In this document: piece by piece, positions 24,238 through 33,138 of the stretch | How the letters are laid out: every line of letters starts with the position of its first letter | Position numbering within the stretch: position 1 is the stretch's first letter | Assembly (NCBI GenBank): GCA_036403815.1 | Contig: DASWQH010000055.1 | Coordinates: forward strand, 31,129-95,128 | Source: JACVRN01 sp036403815 | Lineage (GTDB): Bacteria > Acidobacteriota > Blastocatellia > Pyrinomonadales > Pyrinomonadaceae | Length of the DNA stretch: 64,000 nt | Direction: 5' to 3' | The notes under the pieces: model-generated | Seen by the model: only the letters and a program-made list of their open reading frames with translations | Databases searched by the model: none | What the model was told of the DNA's origin: nothing | Translations under genes and position numbers: made by a program

Positions 24238-24987
24238 CTAAGTGACTGCACCGCCGTCCACTATGACGACCTCGCCGTTCATGAAGCTATTGCGATCCGA
24301 AGCCATGAAGGCTGCGTATTCGGCGAGTTCTTCGGGGCGGCCAAGACGACCGCGCGCGACCCAGAAGTCGTGCATCTCAAGCAGGCGGTCGGGCAGGGTG
24401 TGTGCAAGGTCTGTGTCGAAGATTCCGGCGGCGATGGCGTTGACGGTGACGCCGAAAGTCGCTGCCTCACGCGAAAGGCATTTGGTGAACCCTATGACGG
24501 CTGCCTTAGACGTTGCGTAATGCACAGCGGTCGGCAGTGCGCGAATTGCGCCGATGGAAGTGATGTTGAGGATGGTTCCCTTTCGCTGGCGAATCATCTG
24601 CTTGTAGATGGGCTTGGTTACGGCAAAGAGGCCGTTGACGTTCGTGTTGATGACTTCGTCCCAGGCGCGGTCTGTGGTGGTGGCAAAGTTGTCGCCGCGA
24701 TTGATGGCTGCGTTGTTGACCAGTATGTCCACTCCGCCCCATTCTTCAACAAGCTGTCTGGTCAGGCGCTTCATGCCGACGCGATCCGTGATGGAGACTT
24801 TGAAGGCGTGCGTGCGCCGACCATGCGCCTTTATTTTCTCTGAAGTCTGTTCGGCCAGATCGTCGCGGGCGTTGTAGTTGAAAGCCACGTCTGCGCCCTC
24901 GCGCGCGAAAACATCGCAGAGCGCAGCGCCTATGCCGCGCGAACCGCCCGTAATAAAAGCCCGTTTCCCCTCAAGCAAGAGACTCAA
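24238..24987 (-). CDS. Short-chain dehydrogenase/reductase (FabG-like)
   Basis: 249 residues from TTG at 24987, chosen because GGGAGAAG lies 7 nt upstream and the length is then normal; the frame stays open further upstream, but through a terminator. Classical SDR motifs: TGGSRGIGAAL for NAD(P)H, NNAAINRGDN, catalytic Ser in LNITSIGAIR, and active-site YATSK (Y-x3-K). The C-terminal SFMNGEVVIVDGGAVT is typical of 3-oxoacyl-ACP reductase-like enzymes. The substrate cannot be assigned; the family covers fatty-acid, polyketide and sugar reductions. The lipid glycosyltransferase upstream might suggest a lipid context, but a terminator separates the two. Confidence 0.88.
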   Translation of the reverse strand: MSLLLEGKRAFITGGSRGIGAALCDVFAREGADVAFNYNARDDLAEQTSEKIKAHGRRTHAFKVSITDRVGMKRLTRQLVEEWGGVDILVNNAAINRGDNFATTTDRAWDEVINTNVNGLFAVTKPIYKQMIRQRKGTILNITSIGAIRALPTAVHYATSKAAVIGFTKCLSREAATFGVTVNAIAAGIFDTDLAHTLPDRLLEMHDFWVARGRLGRPEELAEYAAFMASDRNSFMNGEVVIVDGGAVT

Positions 24988-25003
24988 ACTGTGTTCTTCT
25001 CCC

Positions 25004-25037
25004 AAAAATGCCCGCCGCGAAAGGCCGCGAGGCGGGC
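25004..25037 (-). terminator. Intrinsic terminator after the GT28 gene
   Basis: On the minus strand GCCCGCC (25037-25031) pairs with GGCGGGC (25016-25010), flanking an inner CGCGG/CCGCG-type stem, and is followed by ATTTTT (25009-25004). It is about 80 bp past the stop of the gene at 25120 and just before the ribosome-binding site of the SDR gene. Confidence 0.75.
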
Positions 25038-25119
25038 GCGAAGTTTCAGACTGCTTTGTTATCTTGAAGCGAGAATTAAAGCCTAAATTGCACGAGACAG
25101 TCAAACTGCGGCGGAAGGC

Positions 25120-26328
25120 TCAAACTACTCTGCGCGCGGCTTCGACCAGCACAGGCTCTTCTCGCGCCATGACTGGCGCAGGGATAAGCGCTGCAATCTC
25201 TTCTACTATGCGGCGTGTGGCATTCGGAATCGCAAGGCCGACCGTGGCGGCGCGCAACGCTGCATAATGTTTGGTGTCTTCCATCATGCGACGCACGACG
25301 GGCACTATGTCGTGTGCCTGCTCAAGCATGATGCCAGCGCCGCGCCGCACTATCAGATTGGCGGCACCGGCTTCCTGCGGCATCGGCGGCGTCGTGGCAT
25401 CCGCTATAATCGGTACATGACAGGCCATCGCCTCAAAGGTCGTCAGCCCGCCCAGTTTGGAGATCATCACATTGGCGGCGCACATCAACTGCTCGACCTG
25501 CTCCGAGTATCCTATGACTTTGATGGGGAAAGGAGCCTGTTTAGCAATGGTCTCGACTTCAGCGCGCAGAGTTTCGTTTTTGCCTGCCAGAAAGATGGCC
25601 TGCACGTCCAGGTGTCCCTTAACCAGCTCGCGGAAGATTTGCGGGATGTTGCCGCCGCCGACCCATCCGGCGTTAACGAAGACAGTGAACTTCTCCGGGT
25701 CTAATCCGAGCGCGCGGCGCGCGGCTTGCGCTGCTTCTTCATCCGGAAACTGGAACTTGGGATGCACCGGCATCCCGGAAACTTTTATACGCTCCGGCTC
25801 AACGCCGTAATCAATAAGCTGCTGTCTGGCTTCAACGCTTGCGACAAGGTATAGACTCACATCGTCGCAAGCCCAGCCTTTCCAGAACCCGTAGCAGGGG
25901 TCTGTGACGACCGTGATAAGAGGAATCTTATCCGCGAGTTTCAGTTCCTTAAGCACGCGCGCAATCCCGTGCTGGGTCAGAGGGTGTACGCTGACGACCA
26001 CATGCGGGCACCAGCGCTCGAAGAGGTCTTGAATGTAGCCGAGCGTGCGCTTGAAAAAGAAGTCTCTGGTTTCCGGACGAAAGCGATTGATAGCCCAGTA
26101 TAGATACTTCATCCAATGCTGCCGGTTCTTGAGTATCCAGTTATAAACTCTGACCATCTTCTCCGTGACGGCGTGCGAGTCTTCGATAGCGCGCACCACG
26201 CGCACGGCATATGATTGCCCGTGAAAAAACTTCTGCACGCCCGCCACAATCGCCGCCGCCGCAGAGCGATGCCCGCCGCCCGTGTCGGACGAGATGATTA
26301 AGATTTTGGGGACTCTTGCACGAAACAT
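25120..26328 (-). CDS. GT28-family lipid glycosyltransferase (MGDG synthase / UgtP-like)
   Basis: 402 residues. ILIISSDTGGGHRSAAAAIV at the N-terminus is the hallmark of plant MGDG synthases and bacterial processive diacylglycerol glucosyltransferases, close relatives of MurG. HPLTQHGIARVLKEL and TVVTDPCYGFWKGWACDDVS follow. The nucleotide-sugar site appears as VNAGWVGGGNIPQIFRELVK and SKLGGLTTFEAMACHVPIIA. It probably adds galactose or glucose to diacylglycerol at the inner face of the membrane. A strong terminator follows. The start lies about 6 bp from the heptamer repeat at 26334 and shows no ribosome-binding site. Confidence 0.85.
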   Translation of the reverse strand: MFRARVPKILIISSDTGGGHRSAAAAIVAGVQKFFHGQSYAVRVVRAIEDSHAVTEKMVRVYNWILKNRQHWMKYLYWAINRFRPETRDFFFKRTLGYIQDLFERWCPHVVVSVHPLTQHGIARVLKELKLADKIPLITVVTDPCYGFWKGWACDDVSLYLVASVEARQQLIDYGVEPERIKVSGMPVHPKFQFPDEEAAQAARRALGLDPEKFTVFVNAGWVGGGNIPQIFRELVKGHLDVQAIFLAGKNETLRAEVETIAKQAPFPIKVIGYSEQVEQLMCAANVMISKLGGLTTFEAMACHVPIIADATTPPMPQEAGAANLIVRRGAGIMLEQAHDIVPVVRRMMEDTKHYAALRAATVGLAIPNATRRIVEEIAALIPAPVMAREEPVLVEAARRVV

Positions 26329-26333
26329 GTAAT

Positions 26334-26414
26334 CAGTTTTCAGCTCACAGTTTTCAGTTTACAGTTTTCATAAGAAGCGCGACTGGCTTTTACTGTAAAC
26401 TGAAAACTGAAAAC
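26334..26414. repeat. Heptamer inverted repeat
   Basis: A perfect 17-bp core (26349-26365 with 26392-26408) is flanked by more TTTTCAG/TTTACAG words on both sides; the left arm extends to about 26334. It fills the gap between the stop of the radical SAM gene and the start of the GT28 gene, both minus strand. Confidence 0.85.
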
Positions 26415-26419
26415 TTTCT

Positions 26420-27586
26420 TTAAGCTTTGACAGCCAGGCCAGCGGCCTCTTCTTCCTCTTTGCGCTCGTGTTCGCGGCGCGCCTTCTTCATCTCGCGCTC
26501 AAGTCGCTTAATTTGAATCAGGTGCTTCGGATTGAAAGGCAAGCTTGGGTAGTAACAGTTGGATTCATGCGTGCAGAAGCAGCCGTCCGCAGCCTTCTTG
26601 CGGCGCTCTTTCATCGCGGGCGTGAGCCAGAGTTGCTGAAAGTTCCAGTCGAAGTCGCGCAGATTGCCGACCGGCGCAAGGTTCTCGCACGAAGAGACAG
26701 TCCCCTCGTCGTAGATGACAGCACCGGCTGTTCCAGCATAACAGGTTAACTGAGCCTTCTGCTCCTCCTGCGTTTTGGCTATGAGGCCGTGCATGTAAAT
26801 ATCAATCGCGGCTTTGAAGAAGCCCGCGTCGCCGCCGTAGTTGTTCTTGATGGCAGCGTGGCGCGAATCGTCGTCAATCATGTGCGCAAGCCGCGCGTAG
26901 CGCTCGTGGTCTATGTCCAACTCGACGGGGTCGGCTGAAGGGGGTCGTATGTAGTTGAAGTTGACCTTGTCGGGCTTCAAATCATACTTCAAAAAGTCGT
27001 ACCACTCGAAGATGGTGTCCTGGTTCGAATTCATGAAGCACGTGCAGGTCTGAATATCCAGTCGCGGGTACTCTTTTTTAATCGCCTGAAGCTGTCGAGC
27101 GGTATCAATCGCTATATCCCAAGAGCCGGGCTTCTGTCGAATCTTCTCGTGCTGATCCTTCAAGCCGTCAATGCCTAGAGCGACCGTCACATTCAGATTC
27201 GGGCATTCCTGTAGGAGACGCGTGACATCCGGCATGATGCGCTTTTGAATCTGTCCGTTCGACATCAGGTAAACTGATTCGAGCCGGTTGTTCTCATAAA
27301 AGGCGCGCACGATTTCCGGCAGGTCTTTGCGCGTGAACGGCTCGCCGCCAGCGATGATGAGCACACCCAGATTGCCGCCAAGGGTCTGTGAAATCTTCTC
27401 AAGCTCGTGTGTCTTCATCTGCAATTTTTTACGCGGGCGGTCGTCCAGCTCGTCCGTAAAAAAGCAGTGCGTGCAGCGCATGTCGCAAACACTCGTGACC
27501 AGAATATTCAGCAGCACAGGCGCAAACGGCTGCCCCACGGCCAGCCGCGCATAACGTTTCAAAAGCTCTCGTGTCGTATAATCCAT
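26420..27586 (-). CDS. Radical SAM protein with C-terminal SPASM-like domain
   Basis: 388 residues from ATG at 27586; an upstream in-frame start at 27634 would add 16 residues unlike the family. The radical SAM cluster motif is CDMRCTHC (C-x3-C-x2-C), followed by LIIAGGEPFTRKDLPE (the GGE motif). The C-terminal third has Cys in CYAGTAGAV, SSCENL, CFCTHESNC, the arrangement of a SPASM-type domain holding extra Fe-S clusters. An Arg/Lys/Glu-rich tail (about 365-385) closes the protein. Such enzymes modify peptides or other substrates by radical chemistry. No small precursor peptide was found next to it, so a RiPP role is not supported; the substrate is unknown. Confidence 0.85.
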   Translation of the reverse strand: MDYTTRELLKRYARLAVGQPFAPVLLNILVTSVCDMRCTHCFFTDELDDRPRKKLQMKTHELEKISQTLGGNLGVLIIAGGEPFTRKDLPEIVRAFYENNRLESVYLMSNGQIQKRIMPDVTRLLQECPNLNVTVALGIDGLKDQHEKIRQKPGSWDIAIDTARQLQAIKKEYPRLDIQTCTCFMNSNQDTIFEWYDFLKYDLKPDKVNFNYIRPPSADPVELDIDHERYARLAHMIDDDSRHAAIKNNYGGDAGFFKAAIDIYMHGLIAKTQEEQKAQLTCYAGTAGAVIYDEGTVSSCENLAPVGNLRDFDWNFQQLWLTPAMKERRKKAADGCFCTHESNCYYPSLPFNPKHLIQIKRLEREMKKARREHERKEEEEAAGLAVKA

Positions 27587-27777
27587 CTCTTCACCACATT
27601 GCGTGCTCTCGCTCATAAACGCAATCAAGAACACAAAGTGTCGCGCAATCTCACGCGACAGTTAAACTTAACTGATAAAGCATTTAACCCGACATGTCAA
27701 ACTGAACCTGAAAGTAATTCTCAGACCTTTGCTTTCCTGCGAAAAGCAGCAGGGATTCTTTGATGCGCTTGTGTGCC

Positions 27778-29133
27778 TTAACGCTCGCCGCGAACCTGTA
27801 TGCCGAGGGCGCGCATGCGTCGATAGAGGTGGCTGCGGTCAACGCCCATCAATTCCGCCGCGCGCGAGACGTTGCCTTCGGCTTCCAGTAGCTTTCTTTG
27901 AATAAACTCGCGGTGGTAGGCGTCGGTCGCTTCTTTGAATGACGGGAATCGGAAGGAGGCCGCGGGCGGCTCTTCTCCACCCAGAGGCGGTAGGTCTGGG
28001 GCAGAGACTTTCACCTTCGAGTGCATGATGCAGACGCGCTCGACCGTGTTCTTCAGCTCGCGAACATTGCCCGGCCACGAATAGTTTTGAAGAGCATTCA
28101 TCGCATCGTCTTCAAACCGCTTAGGCTTTCTGCCGTAGGCAGTCGAGAATCTGTGGTTGAAGTGCTCTACCAGAAGCGGCACGTCTTCAAGGCGCTCGCG
28201 CAGAGGCGGTAATTCGAACGGGATGACGTTGAGGCGATAGAAGAGGTCCGGGCGAAATGTTCCCTGCTCTATCAGTGCATCCAGCCGCTTATTCGTAGCG
28301 GCAAGAACGCGAACGTCAACGCGTATGCTCTGAGGGCTGCCGACCGGCTCGAATCGCTGTTCTTCTAAAACGCGCAATACTTTCGACTGCACGCGTGCGC
28401 TCATGTCGCCTATCTCGTCCAGAAAGAGAGTGCCTGCATCGGCCAACTCAAACTTTCCCTTCTTCGCGCCGGTTGCGCCCGTGAACGCTCCCTTGACGTG
28501 GCCGAACAATTCGGATTCGATCAACTCTTCGGGAATCGCAGCCGAGTTGACCTCCACGAAGGGATCGCCTGCGCGTCTGGATTGGGCGTGAAGGGCGCGT
28601 GCGACCAGTTCTTTGCCCGTGCCGGACTCGCCGTAGATGAGCACGCGACCGTCCGTCGGCGCGACGACTTCAATCTGCTTGCGCAGCGCACGCATGGCGA
28701 CAGACTCGCCGATCATCACGTACTCGTGATCCAACTCGCGCTCTAACTCACGGTTGACCGCTTCCAGCTTCTTCTGTTTGAGGGCGTTGCGAATCGTGAG
28801 AATGGTCTTTTCAATCGAGAGCGGTTTTTCGATGAAGTCGTACGCGCCGAGCTTCGTAGCGCGCACGGCAGTTTCGATGTTACCGTGGCCGGAAATCATC
28901 ACTACGGCAGATTCAACGCCCACGGCGCGCAACTGACTTAGAGTTTCCAGCCCGTCAATGCCCGGCAGCCACACATCCAGCAGCACGCACCCGAACGCGC
29001 GCCGCTCCAGAGCCTTCAAACACTCTTCACCAGACCCCGCCGCATCCACAGCAAAGCCTTCATCTTCCAGCACGGCGCGCAACGTCTCGCGTATCCCGCG
29101 CTCGTCATCCACTATGAGAATTGAATCAGACAT
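27778..29133 (-). CDS. ntrX: NtrX-like sigma-54-dependent response regulator
   Basis: 451 residues. Receiver: DDE at 9-11, Asp53 in CVLLDVWLPGID, Lys in IEKPLS. AAA+ domain: GESGTGKELVARALH, ELFGHVKGAFTGA (sigma-54 contact loop), DAGTLFLDEIGDM and WPGNVRELKN. C-terminal Fis-type helix-turn-helix: EGNVSRAAELMGVDRSHLYR. The cognate histidine kinase gene (29264) lies immediately upstream in the same direction, the usual ntrY-ntrX order. NtrX proteins regulate nitrogen, redox or envelope genes in different phyla; the target here is unknown. A hairpin at 29144-29261 sits between the two genes. Confidence 0.9.
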   Translation of the reverse strand: MSDSILIVDDERGIRETLRAVLEDEGFAVDAAGSGEECLKALERRAFGCVLLDVWLPGIDGLETLSQLRAVGVESAVVMISGHGNIETAVRATKLGAYDFIEKPLSIEKTILTIRNALKQKKLEAVNRELERELDHEYVMIGESVAMRALRKQIEVVAPTDGRVLIYGESGTGKELVARALHAQSRRAGDPFVEVNSAAIPEELIESELFGHVKGAFTGATGAKKGKFELADAGTLFLDEIGDMSARVQSKVLRVLEEQRFEPVGSPQSIRVDVRVLAATNKRLDALIEQGTFRPDLFYRLNVIPFELPPLRERLEDVPLLVEHFNHRFSTAYGRKPKRFEDDAMNALQNYSWPGNVRELKNTVERVCIMHSKVKVSAPDLPPLGGEEPPAASFRFPSFKEATDAYHREFIQRKLLEAEGNVSRAAELMGVDRSHLYRRMRALGIQVRGER

Positions 29134-29143
29134 AAAAAAGCTT

Positions 29144-29261
29144 GTCAGCTATCAGCGGTCAGCTTTCAGCTAAGAAGATGGTTGAGACTTAAATTGAAGT
29201 TGGATTCTCAAATCTCAAATCGAACAATTAAAAAGCTGAAAGCTGACCGCTGATAGCTGAC
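29144..29261. repeat. Heptamer inverted repeat inside the ntrYX operon
   Basis: Arms 29144-29171 and 29234-29261 are perfectly complementary over 28 bp, with a 62-nt loop; words GTCAGCT, ATCAGCG and TTCAGCT. One end is 2 bp from the ntrY stop and the other is 10 bp from the ntrX ATG, so it interrupts an expected two-gene operon. Confidence 0.92.
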
Positions 29262-29263
29262 AG

Positions 29264-31540
29264 CTAATTGCTTGTTGCCGGAAGCTCTATAATGAATTTC
29301 GCTCCGCGCGGGCGGTTCTGTTCTACGCGTATGCGTCCGCCGTGCTCGTTCATGATGCGCTGGACGATTGCGAGGCCGAGGCCGGTGCCGCGTTCCCGTG
29401 TGGAGAAATATGGCTGAAAGAGTCTGGGAAAATCTTCGCGCGGGATGCCGTGACCCGTGTCCGTGACTTCTACCAGAAGCTGCCCGCGAGCAGGATCATG
29501 CGCCGTGGCGACCGTGATTCTTCGCTCGTCTTCGACCACGGCCACTGCTTCCAGCGCGTTGTCAATCAGGTTAACCAGCACGCGGCGCATCTGCTCCTGG
29601 TCGAGCATGGCCGGGGGAAGCGTGCGCGCCAGCCGCACGTCCATGCGTATATCGTTAAGGCGGTCTTCATAAAGCGTGACGGCCTGACGAACCACTTCGT
29701 TCAAATCCGATGTTTCGAGCCGCGCGTGCGGCAGCCGAGCGAAGCGCGAAAACTCGTCAACCATAGCTTTCAACCCTGCGACCTCGCGCGTAATCGTCGC
29801 CGTACATTCTTCTACGACGCGGTGTACACGCTCGCTCTCTTCGCCTGAAAGCTCTACGCTTGAGCCGTTGCCGTTCGCGCCCCCATTTGCGCCGCCGCTT
29901 GAAGCGCGGTTGAAATTCTTCGCTATACGCTCGGCTGAAAGCTGAATCGGCGTCAGAGGGTTTTTAATCTCATGCGCCATGCGGCGCGCAACTTCGCTCC
30001 ACGCGGCAGTTCGCTGCGCAGCCAGCAGTTCCGACAAATCCTCTATCACAAGCACGACGCCTGCGCCGTTCGAGCTTTTGAGCGCCGTGGCCGTCAAGGC
30101 TACCGGAATGGAGACTCCATCGTTACCTGAGCCGCGCGCTAATTCCGTCTGCTCCGAAGCTCGTCCCATGCGGCGAGCACGTTTGAGCAGGCGTTCCAGT
30201 ATTAGGCGGTCTTCGATGCTGGTAATTTCCGAGAGCGCTGCCCCCGGCGCGGGTAGCTCAGAAAAGCGCAGCATCGCTGCGGCGGCGGCATTGATGGTCG
30301 TCACGCGGTCTTCGCCATCGAATGAGACGACGCCCGTGGATAAAGATTCCAGAACCGTCTCTATGTAGTTGCGCCGCTCTTCGAGCGCCAGATTCTTCTC
30401 GCGCACTTCGGCGGCGTTCGATTCCAGACGACGCCGGTTCTCTTCCAACTGTGCCGTCATCTGGTTGAACCTTGCGACCAGCAGCGCCAGCTCGTCGTCT
30501 GCAAACGTCGTCACGCGATAGCTCAGATTGCCGCTCGCCACTTCGTTCGAGGCTTCGGCCAGCGCTTGAATCGGGGTGGCAATCCCACGCCCAAGGTGTA
30601 TGGCAATCCAGGTCACGCCGAAAAGCTGCAAGAGCGTGAAGAGTCCCAGCGTGGAAAGGCCAAGCTGCCGTACCTTACGCTGGCGCGCCTTCAGTTTTTC
30701 ATACTCGGCGCGTGCGCCAAGTATAGTCTTTGCTGAATTCGACTCGCTGTAGCGTGGCGGCACTACAAGCAGTTGACGATTTTCATTAATCGGAACGATG
30801 ACGACATCGTAGCCTTTGCCGTCAGTCAACTCCCTGTTATCGCCGTTCGACGCTCGCGCCGCTTCAAGCGACTGCTCCAATTCCTGCTGGTCTGCCTGCG
30901 AAAGCCTGGCGGTGCTCTTCAACAGGACTTCGCGCTGCGGCGTGATAATCTCTATCGCCGCCAGATTCCCTTTTTCGAGCAACGAGGCAAGCACACGTTC
31001 TGTTTCAAGCTCAGGCTTTTCACGCAGCATCAGCGCGATTATGGCAGCCGAGTCTCGTACAGATTGCGTCTGATTCCTGACAACGTCCTCCTGCAACTGC
31101 CTTGCTTCCGCCATCACCTCTTCGGGCAGCTTGCCGAACCATCTTTCGAGCGAGCGATTCAGGAAGAGAAACGAGAAGACGGCCATCGCCGTTATAGGCA
31201 AGAGACTGAGCGAGATGAAATAGACGACCAATCGCGTCTTTATCTTCGAGCCAAGCCGACGCTCGCGCCTTTCGCGACGCAGTTTCAGCAGGCTGCGTAC
31301 GAAGATAAAGGCGAAGACTATGAAGGCTATGAAATTGAGCGATGAGAGCGCGTAAAGCAGCAGCGTGTCCGAGGCTGTATCGGTCGGCACAACCTGATAG
31401 AGACCGAAAACCTGAAGCGCTACGAGCACAGAGAGCAGTGAGAGCACAAGCGTGCCGAGCAGCCAAGGCGTGGTGCGGCTGCGCCTGGCACCTACGCTTG
31501 CTCGCAATTTCTTGCCGTTCTCTGGCTGGTTCTGGCTCAT
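29264..31540 (-). CDS. ntrY: NtrY-like membrane sensor histidine kinase
   Basis: 758 residues. Three N-terminal membrane helices (about 27-47, 60-85, 103-130) are followed by an extracytoplasmic segment (about 135-295) and another helix (about 300-320, LFTLLQLFGVTWIAIHLG). Then come a HAMP domain (about 320-372), a PAS domain (about 385-500), the HisKA helix with the phosphorylated His in RRMAHEIKNPLTPIQLSAER (an NtrY signature), and the ATPase domain with NLIDNALEAV, DTGHGI and GTGLGLAIVQ. A Gly/Asn/Ser-rich insert (about 560-575) lies inside the dimerisation region. It should phosphorylate NtrX, encoded next. Confidence 0.92.
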   Translation of the reverse strand: MSQNQPENGKKLRASVGARRSRTTPWLLGTLVLSLLSVLVALQVFGLYQVVPTDTASDTLLLYALSSLNFIAFIVFAFIFVRSLLKLRRERRERRLGSKIKTRLVVYFISLSLLPITAMAVFSFLFLNRSLERWFGKLPEEVMAEARQLQEDVVRNQTQSVRDSAAIIALMLREKPELETERVLASLLEKGNLAAIEIITPQREVLLKSTARLSQADQQELEQSLEAARASNGDNRELTDGKGYDVVIVPINENRQLLVVPPRYSESNSAKTILGARAEYEKLKARQRKVRQLGLSTLGLFTLLQLFGVTWIAIHLGRGIATPIQALAEASNEVASGNLSYRVTTFADDELALLVARFNQMTAQLEENRRRLESNAAEVREKNLALEERRNYIETVLESLSTGVVSFDGEDRVTTINAAAAAMLRFSELPAPGAALSEITSIEDRLILERLLKRARRMGRASEQTELARGSGNDGVSIPVALTATALKSSNGAGVVLVIEDLSELLAAQRTAAWSEVARRMAHEIKNPLTPIQLSAERIAKNFNRASSGGANGGANGNGSSVELSGEESERVHRVVEECTATITREVAGLKAMVDEFSRFARLPHARLETSDLNEVVRQAVTLYEDRLNDIRMDVRLARTLPPAMLDQEQMRRVLVNLIDNALEAVAVVEDERRITVATAHDPARGQLLVEVTDTGHGIPREDFPRLFQPYFSTRERGTGLGLAIVQRIMNEHGGRIRVEQNRPRGAKFIIELPATSN

Positions 31541-31682
31541 AAAAGACCGTAGCAGTTTACCATAGCCGCGCGCCGGAGCGCTTTCAAACGCGCACTTCAG
31601 ACATGTAACTCAAAGGCTGCTTCGGGTAGAATGCCTGTTCTACGGTCTTTATAATTCCCGCACCCGGCAGCAATTCAATTTC

Positions 31683-32750
31683 ATGGAACTCTCTGAAATC
31701 TTCTTTAACAAATGGGATCGCCCGCGAAGCGGCTGGCGCGTTCTTATCTTTGTCGTCATCAACTATGTGCTCGCCATAGCTTTGATGAGCCTGATAGTCA
31801 TAGGCTATTACCTCTTCCCTTCGCTCTGGGCGCGGGCTTCCGTGCAGACTTTTCTGGAAGGTTTGCCGGGGTGGATAATTCAATCTGTAGTGCTGCTCAC
31901 GGCAGCAACCGTGTCCGGCTTCCTATGCGCAAAGTTGCTTGAAGGCTTGCCGCCGCGCTCGCTCGGCTGGACGCTTCACAGGGGCTGGGCGGTTGACTGG
32001 CTCAAGGGATCATTGATTGGCGCAGTCTCGCTCGCGCTCTCCGCCTTGATTATTTTTTTGAGCGGCGGCTACAAGTTCACGTTTGCAGCATACGGGATAG
32101 GCGCTGTCTTGAAGACGCTTACTATTTCCGGTCTGGTCTTCATCATTGCGGCTTCAGCCGAAGAGGCGCTTTTTCGCGGCTATCCGTTGCAGACGATGAC
32201 GCGCGCACGTCTGGCTATTCTGGGACTCATCTTAACTTCTCTGGTCTTCGCATACATTCACAGGAACAACCCGAATAACCCGCCCGGTCTTCCGCCATTC
32301 ATATATATTGGTCTCTCTTTCGTCAACTTTCCCTTTATCAATACGGCGCTGGCGGGCGTGTGGCTGGCGGTCGGGTATCTACGCACGCGCAGCCTTTGGT
32401 TTCCGCTTGGCCTTCACTGGTCTTGGAACTGGACGATGGGATCGCTTCTGGGTCTGCCCGTGAGCGGCATTGAAGCCTTAACGCCAGCGCCCCTGCTGCG
32501 CGCAGCCGACCTGGGGCCGGTTTGGCTCACGGGCGGAGCATACGGCGTCGAAGGCGGAGCGGCCTGCACCGTTGCCCTTATCGTCTCGACCATCTTCATC
32601 TGGCGCACGCGCCTACTGTCGGCCACGCCGTTGATGCTGAGCCTGACGGACAAGGAGAACCCTAAGCAGAGCGGGTTCCCGTCCTCTAAAATTATTGAAG
32701 AAGAGAGCCTCGCAGGCGAAGACCGAACGCCTTTAGAGACAAACTCGTAA
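31683..32750 (+). CDS. CPBP-family intramembrane metalloprotease
   Basis: 355 residues with about eight membrane helices. The CPBP (CAAX protease / bacteriocin-processing) motifs are present: EEALFRG with E160, E161 and R165, a His in VFAYIHRNN, and a third motif FPLGLHWSWNW. A Phe/Asn-rich loop (NNPNNPPGLPP) follows the second motif. The C-terminal about 35 residues are charged and soluble. Members cleave prenylated or other membrane proteins, or give immunity to bacteriocins; the substrate here is unknown. The gene diverges from ntrY and has no close partner. Confidence 0.88.
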   Translation: MELSEIFFNKWDRPRSGWRVLIFVVINYVLAIALMSLIVIGYYLFPSLWARASVQTFLEGLPGWIIQSVVLLTAATVSGFLCAKLLEGLPPRSLGWTLHRGWAVDWLKGSLIGAVSLALSALIIFLSGGYKFTFAAYGIGAVLKTLTISGLVFIIAASAEEALFRGYPLQTMTRARLAILGLILTSLVFAYIHRNNPNNPPGLPPFIYIGLSFVNFPFINTALAGVWLAVGYLRTRSLWFPLGLHWSWNWTMGSLLGLPVSGIEALTPAPLLRAADLGPVWLTGGAYGVEGGAACTVALIVSTIFIWRTRLLSATPLMLSLTDKENPKQSGFPSSKIIEEESLAGEDRTPLETNS

Positions 32751-33138
32751 GAGCTTTTGAAGAGGGCTGGTATTTTTGTGAAAGCGGGATGAAGGGTGAT
32801 TCTTAGTTGAATATATTGCGAATTGCATTTCACCACAGAGACCGGAGAGAACACTGAGGATGCACAGAGAGGCGAATATTACTCAAGCCTCTGTGCCCCC
32901 TCTGAGAACTCTGTGTCTCTGTGGTGAAAACCAACTTTCCTTTAACTTAACTGAGAAATCCACCTAATCCTTGTTAACGCTCGCTTCAAGGGAAGCGTCT
33001 TAGAAGTCGGAAAGGCAAGATAGCTCAAAAGCTTTTCCGCACCTTCAAACTGACGAGAAGCTTACAGGAAGGTATTTCAAGGCGGCAGCAACTCTGGCCG
33101 TCCAGCCTGCACACGCAGGCACGCCGTAAGGGAGAGGA
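32751..33138. other. 388-bp intergenic region upstream of the sigma-factor gene
   Basis: It contains the inverted repeat 32828-32929. The remainder (32930-33138) should hold the promoter of the sigma-factor operon, but I could not identify an ECF-type AAC/GTC pair with confidence. No ORF or RNA gene is supported. Confidence 0.45.
32828..32929. repeat. Imperfect inverted repeat of the CACCACAGAGAC type
   Basis: 32828-32873 pairs with 32887-32929. The outer 15 bases (TTTCACCACAGAGAC) are perfect and the inner part is imperfect, with CACAGAG-like words repeated in both arms. It follows the CPBP gene by about 80 bp. Confidence 0.75.

Noticed and set aside
24199..24843. Long plus-strand ORF opposite the SDR gene
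   Set aside because: Antisense shadow: the minus strand encodes a full SDR with all motifs.
26420..27777. Radical SAM/SPASM gene as part of a RiPP cluster
   Set aside because: No precursor-like small ORF, peptidase or exporter lies beside it; the downstream gene is a lipid glycosyltransferase.
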